From: Rhabdornis inornatus
Taxonomy: Eukaryota > Chordata > Aves > Passeriformes > Rhabdornithidae
Length of the DNA stretch: 64,000 nt
Assembly (NCBI GenBank): GCA_013397075.1
Contig: VWZS01007633.1
Coordinates: forward strand, 162,424 to 226,423
Direction of reading: 5' to 3'
In this document: positions 10,906-22,975 of the stretch, one piece after another
How positions within the stretch are numbered: the first letter of the stretch is position 1
Layout: the number at the start of each line of letters is the position of its first letter
Translations under genes and position numbers: made by a program
The notes under the pieces: generated by a model
Told to the model about the DNA's origin: nothing
The model's input: only the letters and a program-made list of their open reading frames with translations
Databases searched by the model: none

Positions 10906-13334
10906 CCACTCAGCTGCACCAGCACCACTGGCAATCCCCTGTCACCCCTCCCTTCACTGAGCTGGCTGCTCCTTGTCCCCCCAGGGACACCCAGAGCCCC
11001 TGGCAGAGGGCACAGGCAGGGCTGGAGCCGCTGCTGCCCCTTCCCTTTGGGAATCTGCTTTGCCCATGGCTTCCCTTTCCTGTTTTCTGTGCATGTCAGT
11101 GTGAGCAGTTCCACCCATTCCAGGAAATATTTTATTTGCAGTGCCAGCCTTCCTTCAGTCCCCGGGACTGAGGTCCTTGTCACTTTGAAGATCCCAGCTA
11201 TTTGACTGCTTTGAATTCATTTGTTTAATGAACCTCAGGGGGCCACTGCACTAAAGCATTCCCAAACAAGTTCAGAGCTTTGCAGTTTCTCCACTAATTA
11301 GGGACTCCTTTGGGGCTAAACACAAGAGGTCCTGCTGCTGTTTGAAGCCGGCAGAAAGCCAAGGCAGGGCTGAATCTCCAGCTCAAGTGAAGCATTTTTA
11401 ATGTTTTTCCTCCTCTATATTTTTTTTCCTCTCCCCAGCGAGTGCAGAGCTGCCAGGCATGAACACAAATGATCAGGTCAAGGTGCTCTGAGACAGGGCA
11501 GAAGGGTTTTAGCAAAGCCTGGATAAACCAGCCCAGTTCTGCAGTGTTTTCCTCTTCCACAAGCCCTCTCCTCAGTACCTGGTCACCCACTGACTGCTAA
11601 AGGCTCCTGCAGCTAAAACTGAGCTCAGGTTGCTCTTGAGGAGCTGTGCAGGAACAGCCGAGCTCAGCCCTTGGATGTCAATCCCATACAGACAGCACAG
11701 GCCACACCTTGCACCCTTTACAGGGGCTCAGAGTGGGAAATCGGGGGGGAATTCTCCTTTTAAAGGGCCTCGAGGATGTGGGAGTCTCAGAGCTGAGAGA
11801 TGCAAGACAAAATCCACTCAGAGCAACTTTTCTCAATTTTCCCTTTTTTTAATGCAAGAGTTTTCTCTTTCCCTTCCTTTGGCTGCCCGGTCCTTGTCCT
11901 CCAAAAAGTGAAATGCACGTGTCCTGGTTTAAAAACGAAAAAAATTAAAAATTCATACTAATTAGAAGGAATCAGGAAAGAAATGGGTATCTCTTGCAGT
12001 TCATCACAGCAACTTCATCACTCCTCAGAACTCCCCCAAAGTAAGAAAGGGGCTGCTCAGAATCCATCCTGCGGTGCTCAGGGCACCTGAGAGTCCTGCA
12101 GAATTAATTGCCAGGCACATTAATTACTGATTAAATAGGAAATCCCCAAACACCATTAGGAAGGGATGATTAAACACGCACTGATTGGATCCATCGTCCT
12201 TCCAGCCTGGTTCAAGTCACCTTCGTGGTGCTCAGGTTTGGAAGGACAGATGCATCCTAGGAGGGAAATAAATGGTCTCAGCAGGGAGCTGGGAACACCT
12301 CCCGGGATAAAGCTGCAGGTTCCTTATCCAGGACCACACATCTTGGCTCTGCAGCCAAAAAAATGCTCATTTTCCACCTTGGAGGTGGCAGCAGTGGTGG
12401 CAGCATCAGGCACTGCTCCCAGCTCTTGGCTCAGCCCCACCGAGGGCTGCCAGGAAAAGGAACGAGGCAGGAAAAGCTCCCAGGTTCTGGAAACTTCCGT
12501 GTCCAGGAGGGCAAAGCTGGGGCTGGGAACGGGCTCAGGGTCAGGGAGGACAAACCCTGAGGTCCAAACCAGGGCTTTGCTCACACAGCTCTTCCTAAAG
12601 GCAGAGCAAGGGCACAGAGTGGGATCAGGGCATGGTCCTGGAATTGTTAAACTGGTCCAACCACACTTCCCAGGCTGGAGAGCAATCCCAGGGAGCTGCT
12701 TTCACCCTGGCAGCTCTCACAAGAGAGCCCAGGTACCGGGGCCAGGCTTGGAGCAGCCGCCCAGGTGAGCTCAGCCTCCCAGGTGAGCTCAGCCTCCCAC
12801 ACCCTCCTGTCTCCCCGGGTATTCCCCCTTTGCTCCTCCCAAGTCTGAGCATCACAGGGAAGCTCCTGACCTTGTGCAGTGACAGGCAGGGACACTCCTG
12901 TCCCCAGCCCCTGGAGCCAAAGCTGCTGATGGAGAAGCAGAGGAACCAGCCAGGCAAATTCCAGCCCAACCCCTGCCCTTCCAGAGGGCTGCGATCACAA
13001 TTCCTGCCTGCTCCTGCCTATCAGGGTGGAATGCAAATGTAAAAATGGAAATCAGACACAGGAAACGCCTCTCCAGGTGTGCTGGGGGTGCTGAGCCCTG
13101 TCCCGGTGGCAGCAGCCAGGACACCAGACCCTGGCACGGTGGGAAGCTGCTGCCATCTCCTGGGCAGCCCAGCTCCACTGGGCATCCTTTTCCCCTTCCT
13201 TTTCCCAAAAACTGCTCCCTCCTGCCCCAAATGCCACCCCCAGCACAGCCCGTGGCAGCTCAGGTGGCACTGGGGCAGAACCACTGCTGCATACCAGGAA
13301 AGATTTTATAAAAGATTTTATAAAAGAGAGGCCT
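10906..13334. other. intergenic, no gene recognised
   Basis: Unique sequence with only short overlapping open frames. Small local duplications occur, such as the 18-nt ccaggtgagctcagcctc, twice near 12761-12797. Confidence 0.5.
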
Positions 13335-13674
13335 TGTAAATCAGTCCTTGCTCTGCTGAATCACCAGCTAAGCCTGCAAGTTCCCATAAGAAAGAATCAG
13401 AAGAATAAAAAGTCAGTTAACACAACAACCTATTCTTGGAGAGAAAAATGAGTGCACCTGTAACAACAAAAGATCTGTCCCATGAGAATCCACAAAGAAT
13501 AAATGTAAATACCTGTAGATAGAGAGAGTCCTAACATGTACACATACAAGAAAAGTATTAACCAACTGCAGTTAAAAACGAGGTCTGTAAAAACTGTATA
13601 AAAATGAGTTATGTGAATAAAGAATTGGCTTTTCCTGCATGAATAAACGGAGTCCTGTCTGCTCTACTGCCACA
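13335..13674 (+). mobile_element. probable solo LTR of an endogenous retrovirus
   Basis: An AT-rich island in GC-rich surroundings that starts TG and ends CA. Near its 3' end are a TATA-like element (tataaaaatg near 13598) and two AATAAA polyadenylation motifs (near 13616 and 13641), the usual LTR promoter and poly(A) layout. No internal retroviral genes flank it, and I see no clear target-site duplication, so the boundaries are approximate. An old unrelated AT-rich insertion is the alternative. Confidence 0.4.
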
Positions 13675-13886
13675 AGCACCTCCCTGGCAGCGGGGCTGTG
13701 CCTCTGCATTGCGTGACAAGCACAACGTGTGACACGGGGACACCAGGCCCTGCTGTGCCCAGGCTCTGGCTCCAGGCAAACCCTCAGGAATCACAGGCAG
13801 CTGCACCCTGTGCACAGCAGCACTGCTGGAGGTGGCACCGAGACACCTGGGCAGGCTCCTGTCCCCTCCCCGGGGCTGGGGACGTG

Positions 13887-14428
13887 AGGGATGGAGCTGG
13901 GGACACTGGGGATGGAGCTGGGGACACTGGGGATGGAGATGGGGACACTGGGGATGGAGTTGGGACACTGAGGATGGAGATGGGGACACTGGGGATGGTG
14001 TTGGGACACTGGGATGGAGATGGGGACACTGGGATGGAGCTGGGGACACAAGGGATGGAGATGGGGACGCTGAGGATGGAGTTGGGACACTGAGGATGGA
14101 GCTGGGGACACTGGGGATGGTGTTGGGACACTGAGGATGGAGATGGGGACACTGGGGATGGTGTTGGGACACTGGGATGGAGATGGGGACACTGGGATGG
14201 AGCTGGGGACACAAGGGATGGAGATGGGGACGCTGAGGATGGAGTTGGGACACTGAGGATGGAGCTGGGGACACTGGGGATGGTGTTGGGACACTGAGGA
14301 TGGAGATGGGGACACTGGGGATGGTGTTGGGACACTGGGGATGGTGTTGGGACACTGGGGATGGTGTTGGGACACTGGGATGGAGATGGGGACACTGGGG
14401 ATGGTGTTGGGACACTGGGGACCATCCC
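13887..14428 (+). repeat. 20-nt G-rich minisatellite with 163-nt higher-order repeat
   Basis: About 27 units resembling ggggacactggggatggagc. A larger block repeats: gaggatggagatggggac begins at 13970, 14133 and 14296, exactly 163 nt apart each time, so amplification occurred at two levels. The long minus-strand open frames here (Pro/Ser/Gln/His-rich) are translations of the repeat. Confidence 0.95.
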
Positions 14429-17380
14429 TGGGCTGGAGCAGGGAGAGAGCAGCAAAGGCACCAGGACAGCAGCCTGGGGTTTGCTCCGGGAAGGCTCTGC
14501 AGACACAGGAAGGGAACAGAACTCTGCTCCAGCAGGGAGAACTCGGCTGCATTTGGGGAGGGAGCAGCTGGAGCAGGCAGGGGAGCCCAGAGCTCCCAGA
14601 GAACAAGCTGCTGGCTGCTTTCCTCCTGCCTCCTGTGGCCAGGGACCTTCTGGAGGAGTACAAAGGAGCAGCACAATTCCCTTGTGAAGCTGCTCGCTTT
14701 GGGGAAGCTCCTTTTGGCAAAATGTTTGTCCTTCCTGATTCCCCCTGCCCTGCCCTGCCCTGCCTGGGGGTTACGAGGGGACTTTCAGGACCTCATCCCT
14801 GCAGAGAACAATCCACCTTCTCTTATCCCAGCTGGATAGAACCCTGCCAGGGCTCACAGGATAAACCCTCAGAGCTGAAGATTCCTCCTGAAATCCCACA
14901 CAGAGCTGGCAGGAGAGCAGGCTGAGGTGTTTCCTGCAGCAAAGCCAGCACACGTGGGGGCACTGGCAGCCCCCACGCACCTCTTGATGCAAAATCCATC
15001 CCACACCTCATTTGCAACTCCAGCGAGCCACAAGGCCCTGCCTGCCCTGCTCCCCTCTCTGTTTTTCCCTCCTGGCTGGAGGCGGGGATGGGGTGGATTT
15101 CTGGAGCTGGGGACACTGCAGGGACAGGCTGCCAAGCCCATCCCAGCACTGGGAACTCGCCCCACACCTCCAACAGGACAAGAAGTCCTTTCAAACCAGC
15201 TCAGCAGTTCCAGCAGTAAAAAAACCCCTTCATCCCCACATTTACAAAATACAATATTTGCAAAACAGCCCCGTAAATCTCAACTGTTCTTCACCCAAAG
15301 CAAATAACCCCATAAAGCCCTGCTGAGGAGCTCAGAGCAAACACAGCTCTCCTTGCCCAGAGCTGGGCAGAGTCCACCCTGTGCCAGGCAGGGCCAGGGA
15401 GGGAGAGGAGGGGAGAGGATGCTCTGATGTGCGGGTGATTGCAGCCCAGACCGGCCCAGACAGAGCGGTTCCAACACCAGGAAATGGAATGGAGGGAGCG
15501 CCCTGCCCTTGCCCTGCCCCAGCTTTCCCTGTGGTTCACATTTCCATGCTCCCTAGCAGGTGCTTGTGCAGTTGTTTATTCTGGTTTCTTCTCTGTGACT
15601 GCTGCATTTGGCCAAAAGGAGCCAGCCCTCCCCTGCCATGCCCTCCTGGTGGGAGCAGGTTTGGGTTTCCTGCCTTCTGCTCTTCCCCAGATTATTCCCC
15701 ACGTGCTGGAAGGTTCCAGCTCCACTCCTGAAGCACAGCCCTGAGCGCTGCTGTTTTCCTGGGGACTCCAGGAATATTCCTCTGACTCCTTGCCCTCACA
15801 GATCCACCAGGAGCCAGGGGCAGGGGAGGAAGCACAGCACTCATGCCAGCGAGGAGGAAGCCAGACGAGCTGATAACTCGTGTCTGCTTGCCAAGAGGGA
15901 GCAAAATCCCGAATCATCCCATCTGGTGCAAGGCTGGAGTGTGGCTGGCAGCCAGGGAAACACCCCTGCAGCATTTCCAAGCAGTCCCTGAGGATCAGAG
16001 CTGGGGAAGCAGCAGCTGCTGCTCCCCAGAGTCTCTGTTGACTCCGGCACCTAAAGCCAGACTGTGGAGCTGGCTGGGGCCAGATCCTGCAATCCCCACC
16101 CTGGGGCTGCTCCTGCCCCAGCCAGAGGAGCCACAGACTGTGCTGAGCTCCTTGGATGCTGCTCTGAGCAGTCTCAGCCCTGTCAGCTCCTCTCCAAATA
16201 TTTTGGACCCTTTAGAAGCTCAGTTCCCTCTGTAACACACAAATCTCCCACAGAAATTTCTGTTTTCTGCCCTTCCTCCACTGCACTTCACACCCATTTG
16301 ATTGGCTTTGTTTCATGGGCTTATCCTTGGCCAAATTAACGATCGTGCAGTCACCTTTAGGAATAAAAATATTAATTTTACTGCTTCCCAGAGCTCTCAG
16401 GGCTCAGCTGCCACTCCCCCACAGAAGATCAACCCCTTCAAGAACCAATGAGGAACAAAACTGAAAATCCTCAGAGTGCAGATCATGTAACAAGAATTGT
16501 CAAATCACTTCCACCACCCCTCACAGGGCTCTCCTTAGCCCTGGGGAGGTTTTTGCACCAATCCCACCCTGCCTTTTCTCTCCCAAGTGGAATTCTCTCC
16601 GAGAGGACAGGATACAGGCGGTTCCAGCCCTGTGCCAGTGACACCCCACTGAGTCACCCCCAGCACCCAGAGGATGGCACAGGGCTCTTGCAGGGAGAAT
16701 TTACACGAAACTGCCCAGGGCAAACAGCACAGAGGGAAGCTGGGCTTGCAAAACCCTCTGCTTCCATTCCCTTTCCTTTCCCCCATCCCATGTGCTCTCA
16801 GATTGCTGATGTGCTTCCCGTGTTCCTTCTGGTGTTCCCAGAAAAGCTTTTCCAGCAGTTGGGAAGAGCAGTTCCCATTCCCAAGGAGCTGCAGTCCCTT
16901 TGAGGAGCTCTGTCCCTGGGAAGCTCCCAGAAGGGCAGAAGACAAGATAAAAACCACAAGGAAATGAGGCTCTGCAGGACAATTTGATTCTGTGAATTCA
17001 GCAGATCAGAAAACCTCATTGTTTTTTGCCCACGCTCTCTGCATTGGGGCCAAATTTCCCTCCAAGCAATGCAAGCATCACTGAACATTCCTCCAACACA
17101 TTCTCCTTTTCCCTGGCACCTTTCCTGCTGCTCTCCTCTTTGCCCTGAACTCCCCTATTCCATCCCTCCTTTTTCTCCCACTTCTGTTCAACTTTTATCA
17201 GAAATATTTTACACAACAGCTTTCCAGAGCTGCAGCCCACTGGGTGAGGAGCTCTGGGGCTGATGAGCACAGGGAAGGAAACTCAAACTCCCACTCAGGC
17301 AGCACGAGTGACTCAGCAGGGCCAGGGAGGAGGAGGAGGAGGATGGAGGAGGATGGAGTGGGCTTGGCAAAACCCAAAAA
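14429..17380. other. intergenic, no gene recognised
   Basis: GC-rich unique sequence. Short open frames on both strands resemble no family I know. Confidence 0.5.
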
Positions 17381-17424
17381 ACATGCGTGAGGGCATCAGA
17401 AACACCAGTGAGATTTATCCCCTT

Positions 17425-17578
17425 CTCCAGGGGAGGAGCAGAGTGGATATTAGGAAAAAAAAAATCAGCAAAAAGAGTGGTCAGGCATTGGAATAATTGC
17501 CCAGGGATGTGGTGGAGTCACTGGGTGTGGTTTAGAGTCTCTTCCACCCTTGGTGATCCTGGGGTTCTGTGATCTGTG
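17425..17578 (+). mobile_element. CR1 LINE 3'-end fragment
   Basis: Contains the conserved 3'-untranslated words of avian CR1: gtggatattaggaa, ggcattggaataattgccca, ggtggagtcac, then agtctcttccaccc and ggggttctgtgat. It is truncated at the 5' side and internally deleted between the 'ggagtcac' and 'cttccacc' segments. Confidence 0.8.
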
Positions 17579-17857
17579 AGTGTCAGGCAGTCAGGGGCCA
17601 ACAGAGGCCATTCCCTTCTCTTTTTGGGGGAGGATCCAGCTCATCTGGAGTAGCTGTGTTGCTCATTTTGGTTGCTGGAAAGAGCCACCCTCAGCAGAAC
17701 CATCCTTGGGAGCAGCTCCTGGAGCCATCCCCATCCAGGGGCGCTGGTTCAGAATCATCTCCTCTAATTGCTGGGTGTCTCACACGCCGGGTTTCACTCT
17801 GGCCCCAGTTTTTCCTCCTTTCCCAAGGAGGTGGAAGGTGAGAGGGAAGAATCCTGC

Positions 17858-18126
17858 TGCAAAATCAGCTTCAAAATTAGCCTTGAAATACTGCAAAATC
17901 AGCTCAAAATCAGCTTCGAAACCAGCCTCAAAATCAGGTTCGAAACCAGCCTCAAAATCAGCTTCAAAATTAGCCTTGAAATACTGCAAAATCAGCCTCA
18001 AAATCAGCTTCAAAATCAGCATTGAAATACTTCAAAATCAGTTTCAAAATCAGCTTCAAAATCAGCCTTGAAATGCTTCAAAATCATCTTCAAAATAATC
18101 TTCAAAATCAGCCTCAAAATCAGCTG
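17858..18126 (+). repeat. 12-nt minisatellite (aaaatcagcttc)
   Basis: About 20 units of aaaatcagc(t/c)tc with interspersed variants such as ttgaaatactgc. It remains open in both orientations (Lys-Ile-Ser and Ala-Asp-Phe-Glu repeat peptides), which is a by-product of the 12-nt period. Confidence 0.9.
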
Positions 18127-18720
18127 AGGGCCCAAGGGGAGAAGGGGGGAAAATCCAGGAAGGAGAGCAAAGAGAACCTGGAGCTGTTTTCCTCATGTGC
18201 TGTTATTTTAGGCATTCAGCCAAAATTTCTCGAGAGGAATCACATCAGGGATGTGTCCCCAGCAAGAAAATGTCGTGTTCATCAGGGAGGGGCTGTGAAA
18301 GGGGGTCAGGAGACACCAGCCCTCGTGGTCCATCATTATCCAGCTGTTTCCAAGCTGGATCAGAAGCTGAATCTGAGCATTTGCACCAGGATGTTCCCTC
18401 TCTGGGTTTTTTTTTTCACATTTTCTGGAACTGTTTGGCCTTCAAGAAAAGCCTGGAGCAGAGCAGGGAGCAAATGTGGAGGCTCCTCCACATTTCCAGG
18501 GCTTCTGCAGGAGGTCACAGGGCTGGTCACCATTGCTGAAATGCACAGAACTCAATGTCCAGCCCATGGATTCCTCAGGGATGTCCCCACTGCCCATCTG
18601 AACCCCTTAAATGGGGTTACCCCTTGTTTTTCAGCTCTCTCCAAGGCAGGGCAGGTAGGAGGAAGTGTCTCTGTCAGTGAAACCTCCAGGGGGGTGTGAG
18701 CTGGATGGGGAGGAGGAAAT

Positions 18721-18728
18721 ATTTGCAT
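18721..18728 (-). promoter_or_regulatory. octamer motif in PLET1 promoter
   Basis: ATTTGCAT, the exact reverse complement of the POU-factor octamer ATGCAAAT, lies 20 nt upstream of the PLET1 TATA box. Binding is inferred from the motif only. Confidence 0.5.
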
Positions 18729-18748
18729 TGACCTCATCAGGCCCTGGC

Positions 18749-18755
18749 TATAAAA
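18749..18755 (+). promoter_or_regulatory. PLET1: TATA box of PLET1
   Basis: TATAAAA lies 78 nt upstream of the PLET1 ATG, placing transcription start near 18780 and leaving a short leader of about 45 nt. Confidence 0.65.
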
Positions 18756-18826
18756 CGGGCTGGGGAGGTGTCGGGGTTTCTCAGTTCCCAGGTGCAGGTG
18801 GGTGAGGAGGAGGCACCAAAGGGGTG

Positions 18827-21800
18827 ATGGCAGCTTTCCTGCTCCTGGCACCCCTCCTCCTGCTGGGGACAGTGGCTGGCCAAAAGCAGACAGAGATAGA
18901 AGGGTGTCCTTGGCTCCAGAATGCGACTGAAGGGAATTTCTCTGTGGAAACATCACCTGAGACTTACCAGGCCAACACAACCTACCTGGGTAAGGCAGCC
19001 CTGCCTGCATCTCTGATCCCCCTGCACAGAAACCTCTGCTCTGTCCTGACCCTGTGCTGCTCTCAGATGTGCTCAGACTGGGGGAGGTGGAACATTCTTT
19101 TTCCTACTTTAATTATTTCTAATTTCAGGCAGGAGATGGGTAAACAGAGCTGTTGTCACCTCTTTTTTCCTATTTCGTGTTCCCCTCTACAGCTCAATCC
19201 CAAATTCTCTTTTGCTCCTCAGGATGATTTTTTTCCTCCCTTTATCTCTTTGCCTGAGCTTGCACAGGAGGAGCTGAATGCTCTTGAAAAGACAGAACTT
19301 GGGGAAGTTGTTTTGTGGTTTGGTTCCCTTCCCTCCCCTCGGACACTGCCCTTCTCAGCAAAGGGGAAGAGGTTCACTGATGCTCACAAACCTTCAGCTT
19401 CCATGGCAGGAGATGGATTTCTGCAGAAGGATGGGGTAAAGGACAGCCTGGCCCTGTCTGGTCCCTGCCAACAAATCTCCCTCTGCCCTGAGCCCCAGCA
19501 AAACCTGAATGCTGAGAAAACAGTGGAGGGGAGACATTGATCCCTTCCTGCAGGGGAGGAGGTGTGACCAGCACAGATTCCCCCAGATCTCACCCAAGCA
19601 GCACCCACAGCACTCGGTTGTTTTTTTTTTCCATTTGCTCCCTGCTGTTATTTCAATTTTTTTGAGCACAGAATTGAGGTTTGATGGCAGTTCCTGCCTC
19701 TCATCGTCTCCTGGAGGTTCTGATGCTCTTGGCAGCTTTGGTTTGAGGCAGGGCTGGCCTGGGGGGTGCTGAAGGCTGAGAGGGACGTGGCAGGACTGGC
19801 ACAGGGACCTTGGCAGCCACTGCTGCTGCCACCACCCCCTCTGTGCCCCACTGAGCGTGGCCCAACTTCTGCTTGGGAGAAAAACCCCAAGACCCCAGCC
19901 TGGAGCAGGGGAGGGTGAGCACACCCAGCCAGGGGCTCAGGGTGCCCCAAGGCTCCTTTCCCAGCCCTTCCCATTCCGTGGCATGCAGAGGGCTCTGCTT
20001 TGGCTCCCGGCTGTGGCACCCAGGGCAGCAGGGGCTGAGCCCGGGCTCTGAGCAGTCCAGGGGCAGATAAAGGAATTTTTCCTCCTGTGCTGGGGGTAGA
20101 GCAGCTGAGGGGCAGGTAGAGGGGTTCTTCCTCCTCTTCTAAGGTCTGAGCAGTCCAGGGGCAGATAAAGGAATTTTTCCTCCTGTTCTAGGGTCTGAGC
20201 AGTCCAGGGAAGGATAAAGGGGATTTTCTTCCTGTGCTGGGGGCAGAGCAGCTCAGGGGCAGATAAAGGAATTTTTCCTCCTGTTCTAGGGTCTGAGCAG
20301 TCCAGGGAAGGATGAAGGGGTTTTTCCTCCTTTTCTGGGCTCTGAGCAGTCCAGGGAAGGATAAAGGGGTTTTTCCTCCTGTTCTGGGGGCAGATAAAGG
20401 GTTTTCTTCCCCCTGTGCTGGGGCAGGGCTGTGACACCACGAGTGTCACCCAGGGTGAGCAAGCCCTGGAAACCCTGAGAGCTCGGGGTCCTTCCAGGGC
20501 AGAAATCTCATTTTTGTCCAACCTGCTGTGTTCCCAGTGACCATAAAGGACAGCAGAAACCACAGCAGCAGCTCTCAGTACCTGCTGCAGGCTCTGTCAC
20601 CCCAGAACAGCTCGGTGGGGACGTGGCAGGGGACACCCACGGGGAATTGCAGCTCTGTTGACACTGCAATATTGAAGATCAGTGAGAGCACGGCCAACTG
20701 GACATCCCCAAACAGCAGCCTGGCCTCGGTGCAAATCAGGTGAGGACAGACCCCAAAATCAACCCCTCCTCAAACCAGGGGCTGACAAAAACCTCCAGAG
20801 CCCCCTGGATTTCCTCTCTCCCTTCTCCAGGGGAAATTGTGCTGCCCAAAGCCACCCCCAGGCTGCTCTGGGATTTGGAGATGCTCCCGTGAGTGGGAAT
20901 GCAGATTAATCCCATGGAAATGGCCCTGCTGAGCACTTCCATTAGTGCTGCTGGGAAATGTTTGTCCAGGGGAAGCAGAGCCTTATCTGGGGGGAGGAAG
21001 GACATCAGAGTTCCTGGCAGGAGTAATTCTAATTACAGGAGCAGATGGTTCCCTGTTAATTGCCACCCTGCTAAGAGGCATCCCCATCCCAGCCCAGAAG
21101 CAGCCAAAATGTGATGGAGAAACAATTTCAGACGTTAAAAATAACCCCCCCAAAAAAAGCTCAGTGTGGCTGGAGGGCAGCATGAGTGAGCTCAGGATGG
21201 CTCCAAAATTCCCATCTCTTCGTCCCCTTCCCATCCCCACAGGAGACATTCAGCTTCTCTCTTTTGAGCTCGTTTTCCTCTCTCTTTTCTCCTCCCACAG
21301 GGTTTATCTCAGCCTCCCTGATAACACCACCGAGCTCAGGACTGTGGTGCTGAACACAGGTAAATAATCTTCATTTCCAGCATCTGGGGAAGGACCAAGC
21401 AGGGCCTTCACTCTGGGCTTTGGGGAGAGGGCAAGGAGGGATTCAGGATGCCTGCAGCTGAGGGATATCCCATATCTCCAACAGCCAGGCAAAGACAGAG
21501 GGGTTTCAGGTTATCATTCCAACTTCAAACCTTTCCAAGCTTCATTTTTTGCTTTAAGGGACATGAAACAGCTACAAAGCAGAGGCCAGGCTTATTTATT
21601 TCTGCAGGGACTGGCACAGGAGTGGACTGGGAGCTGTGGCTTTGCCATCAGGGAGGGTTGCTGGTACCCCCCAGAGCCCCAGTCTGGAGGGTGATGATGC
21701 TGCTGATGTATTCAGGCACCCCACTGCTCCACAGAGGGTTTGACCCCTCATTCCTGTGAAAAGATGAAAATAACGAATGGAATAATAATATGAAATAAAA

Positions 21801-22080
21801 TAATAATGAAAAATATGGAAATAATGAAAATAATATGAAAGCAATTTTCTGTGATATCAGAGTTAGCACAGCCTGCTGGAGAAGGTTTCAGCTGGCTCTT
21901 TGGATTTGAAATTGAGGTTTTTTGGTTTATTTTTCCATTTCAGGGACAGAAAACAGCACACAGTTGCCTCTCAACACCACTCTGGCCCCCAGCACCACTC
22001 ACAGCTCGGTGTGCAGGGCTCAGGGCAGCTCCTGGCTCCCGCCTGCCCTGCTGCTCCTCACAGCCCTCCTGCTCTGCTAG
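18827..22080 (+). CDS. PLET1: placenta-expressed transcript 1 (PLET1), GPI-anchored glycoprotein
   Basis: Coding exons 18827-18989, 20538-20739, 21301-21359 and 21944-22080 join in frame (561 nt, 186 aa), all with GT-AG introns. The start ATG has a good context (G at -3, G at +4); a GTG directly before it is not a start. Residues 1-18 form a Leu-rich signal peptide. The mature chain has eleven N-glycosylation sequons (Asn 32, 37, 50, 62, 78, 91, 108, 113, 130, 145, 152), four cysteines before the tail (27, 92, 165 and the terminal 186), and a core around 53-125 (YLLQA, VGTW, NWTSPNSS, VQIR) that looks like a reeler-type beta-sandwich. The C-terminus (172-186) is a hydrophobic tail with no cytoplasmic part, as in GPI-anchor signals. 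Identity rests mainly on position next to PTS and on this architecture. In mouse the protein marks epithelial and trophoblast progenitors; in human the gene is reported to be defective. Confidence 0.8.
20045..20420 (+). repeat. 49-nt minisatellite in PLET1 intron 1
   Basis: Seven or more units, with gagcag at 20050, 20098, 20148, 20197, 20246, 20295 and 20343 (spacing 48-50 nt). Consensus gagcagtccaggggcagata then aaggaatttttcctcctgtt. Confidence 0.9.
21770..21842 (+). repeat. AT-rich simple sequence in PLET1 intron 3
   Basis: Degenerate aataatatgaaa repeats between exons 3 and 4. Confidence 0.8.
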
Positions 22081-22845
22081 CCCTGCACGGGAGGGGACCC
22101 AGCTCTGCTGCCCCTTGCTCCTGCTCGGGGGACATGGGGCTGAGCTGATTCACTCAGGAAAAATGGTTCATTTGTGTGTGTTAGGGTGGTAAATGCACTT
22201 CCACAGGGAATTCTAAAGGTTTGTGTGGCCAATCCTCCCCCTGCTCCCCTCGCCCACGAGCTCAGCAAAAGGAGATATTTCCCAGCACAGAGGGATCTTT
22301 TCGTGTTTTCAGACACAAAAAGGGCTGAGCAGACCCCATTTAAAGGGGACATTCCTGGATCCATGATTTCCTCGTCACCTGGGCTCTGTGAAGCACAGAA
22401 TTCCTGAAGAAGGAGAATCCCTGCTCCAGGAGGGCTCTGGGTTTGCGTCCCCATCCCCTCCTGGCACAGCCCCGCAGCTCAGCTGAGCCTGGGGAGGGAA
22501 ATCCTGCTGCAAATCCTCCCCACCCAGCCCTAGCAATTCATGCTCCGTGTTGTTATTTGGTCCAAAGTCCCCTCCATTTTGTTCTCTCAGCAGATCACAA
22601 AGTTTCTCTTTCTCTTCCCTCTATTTTATTTTTTCCTGATTTTTCTAGAAAGGCAAGGTGGGCATTTTTTGTTCCTTTATTTTTTCAATCAACAGCTGAT
22701 TTTGCTGTAGGGCAAGATTATTGTGTGGGCCAATGCATGTCTTGATTCCATTGTCATTGTTTGTATTTTTATATGGGCAAAACGTTTATTTAGAAATTTT
22801 CCAATTTGTGGGAAGCAATTTTTTTTTTTTTCTCAAACAGATCTA

Positions 22846-22851
22846 AATAAA
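22846..22851 (+). terminator. PLET1: candidate poly(A) signal of PLET1
   Basis: AATAAA 766 nt after the PLET1 stop; another AATAAA is at 22970-22975. No nearer consensus signal was noticed. Confidence 0.45.
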
Positions 22852-22975
22852 ATAAGGAATTAAAATTGATTCTTGCACCTGCCATTATTTCCTGGCTTTG
22901 CTGTGATGTTGGGGGGGGGTTTGAAATGGTTCTGAAATATTTGGCTTTGATCCCACACATAAAGGGACAAATAAA

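Noticed and set aside
13609..14720. Three overlapping minus-strand open frames of about 300-355 codons
   Set aside because: They cover the 20-nt minisatellite in all three frames, with Pro/Ser/Gln/His periodic sequence; an artefact of the repeat.
17768..18699. Lys/Ser/Ala-rich open frames before PLET1
   Set aside because: They follow the 12-nt repeat in every frame and stop soon after it.
18990..19540. Read-through extension of PLET1 exon 1 (open for about 550 nt)
   Set aside because: A good donor ends exon 1 at 18989, and joining to exon 2 gives a coherent protein with GPI signal; the extension has no family features.
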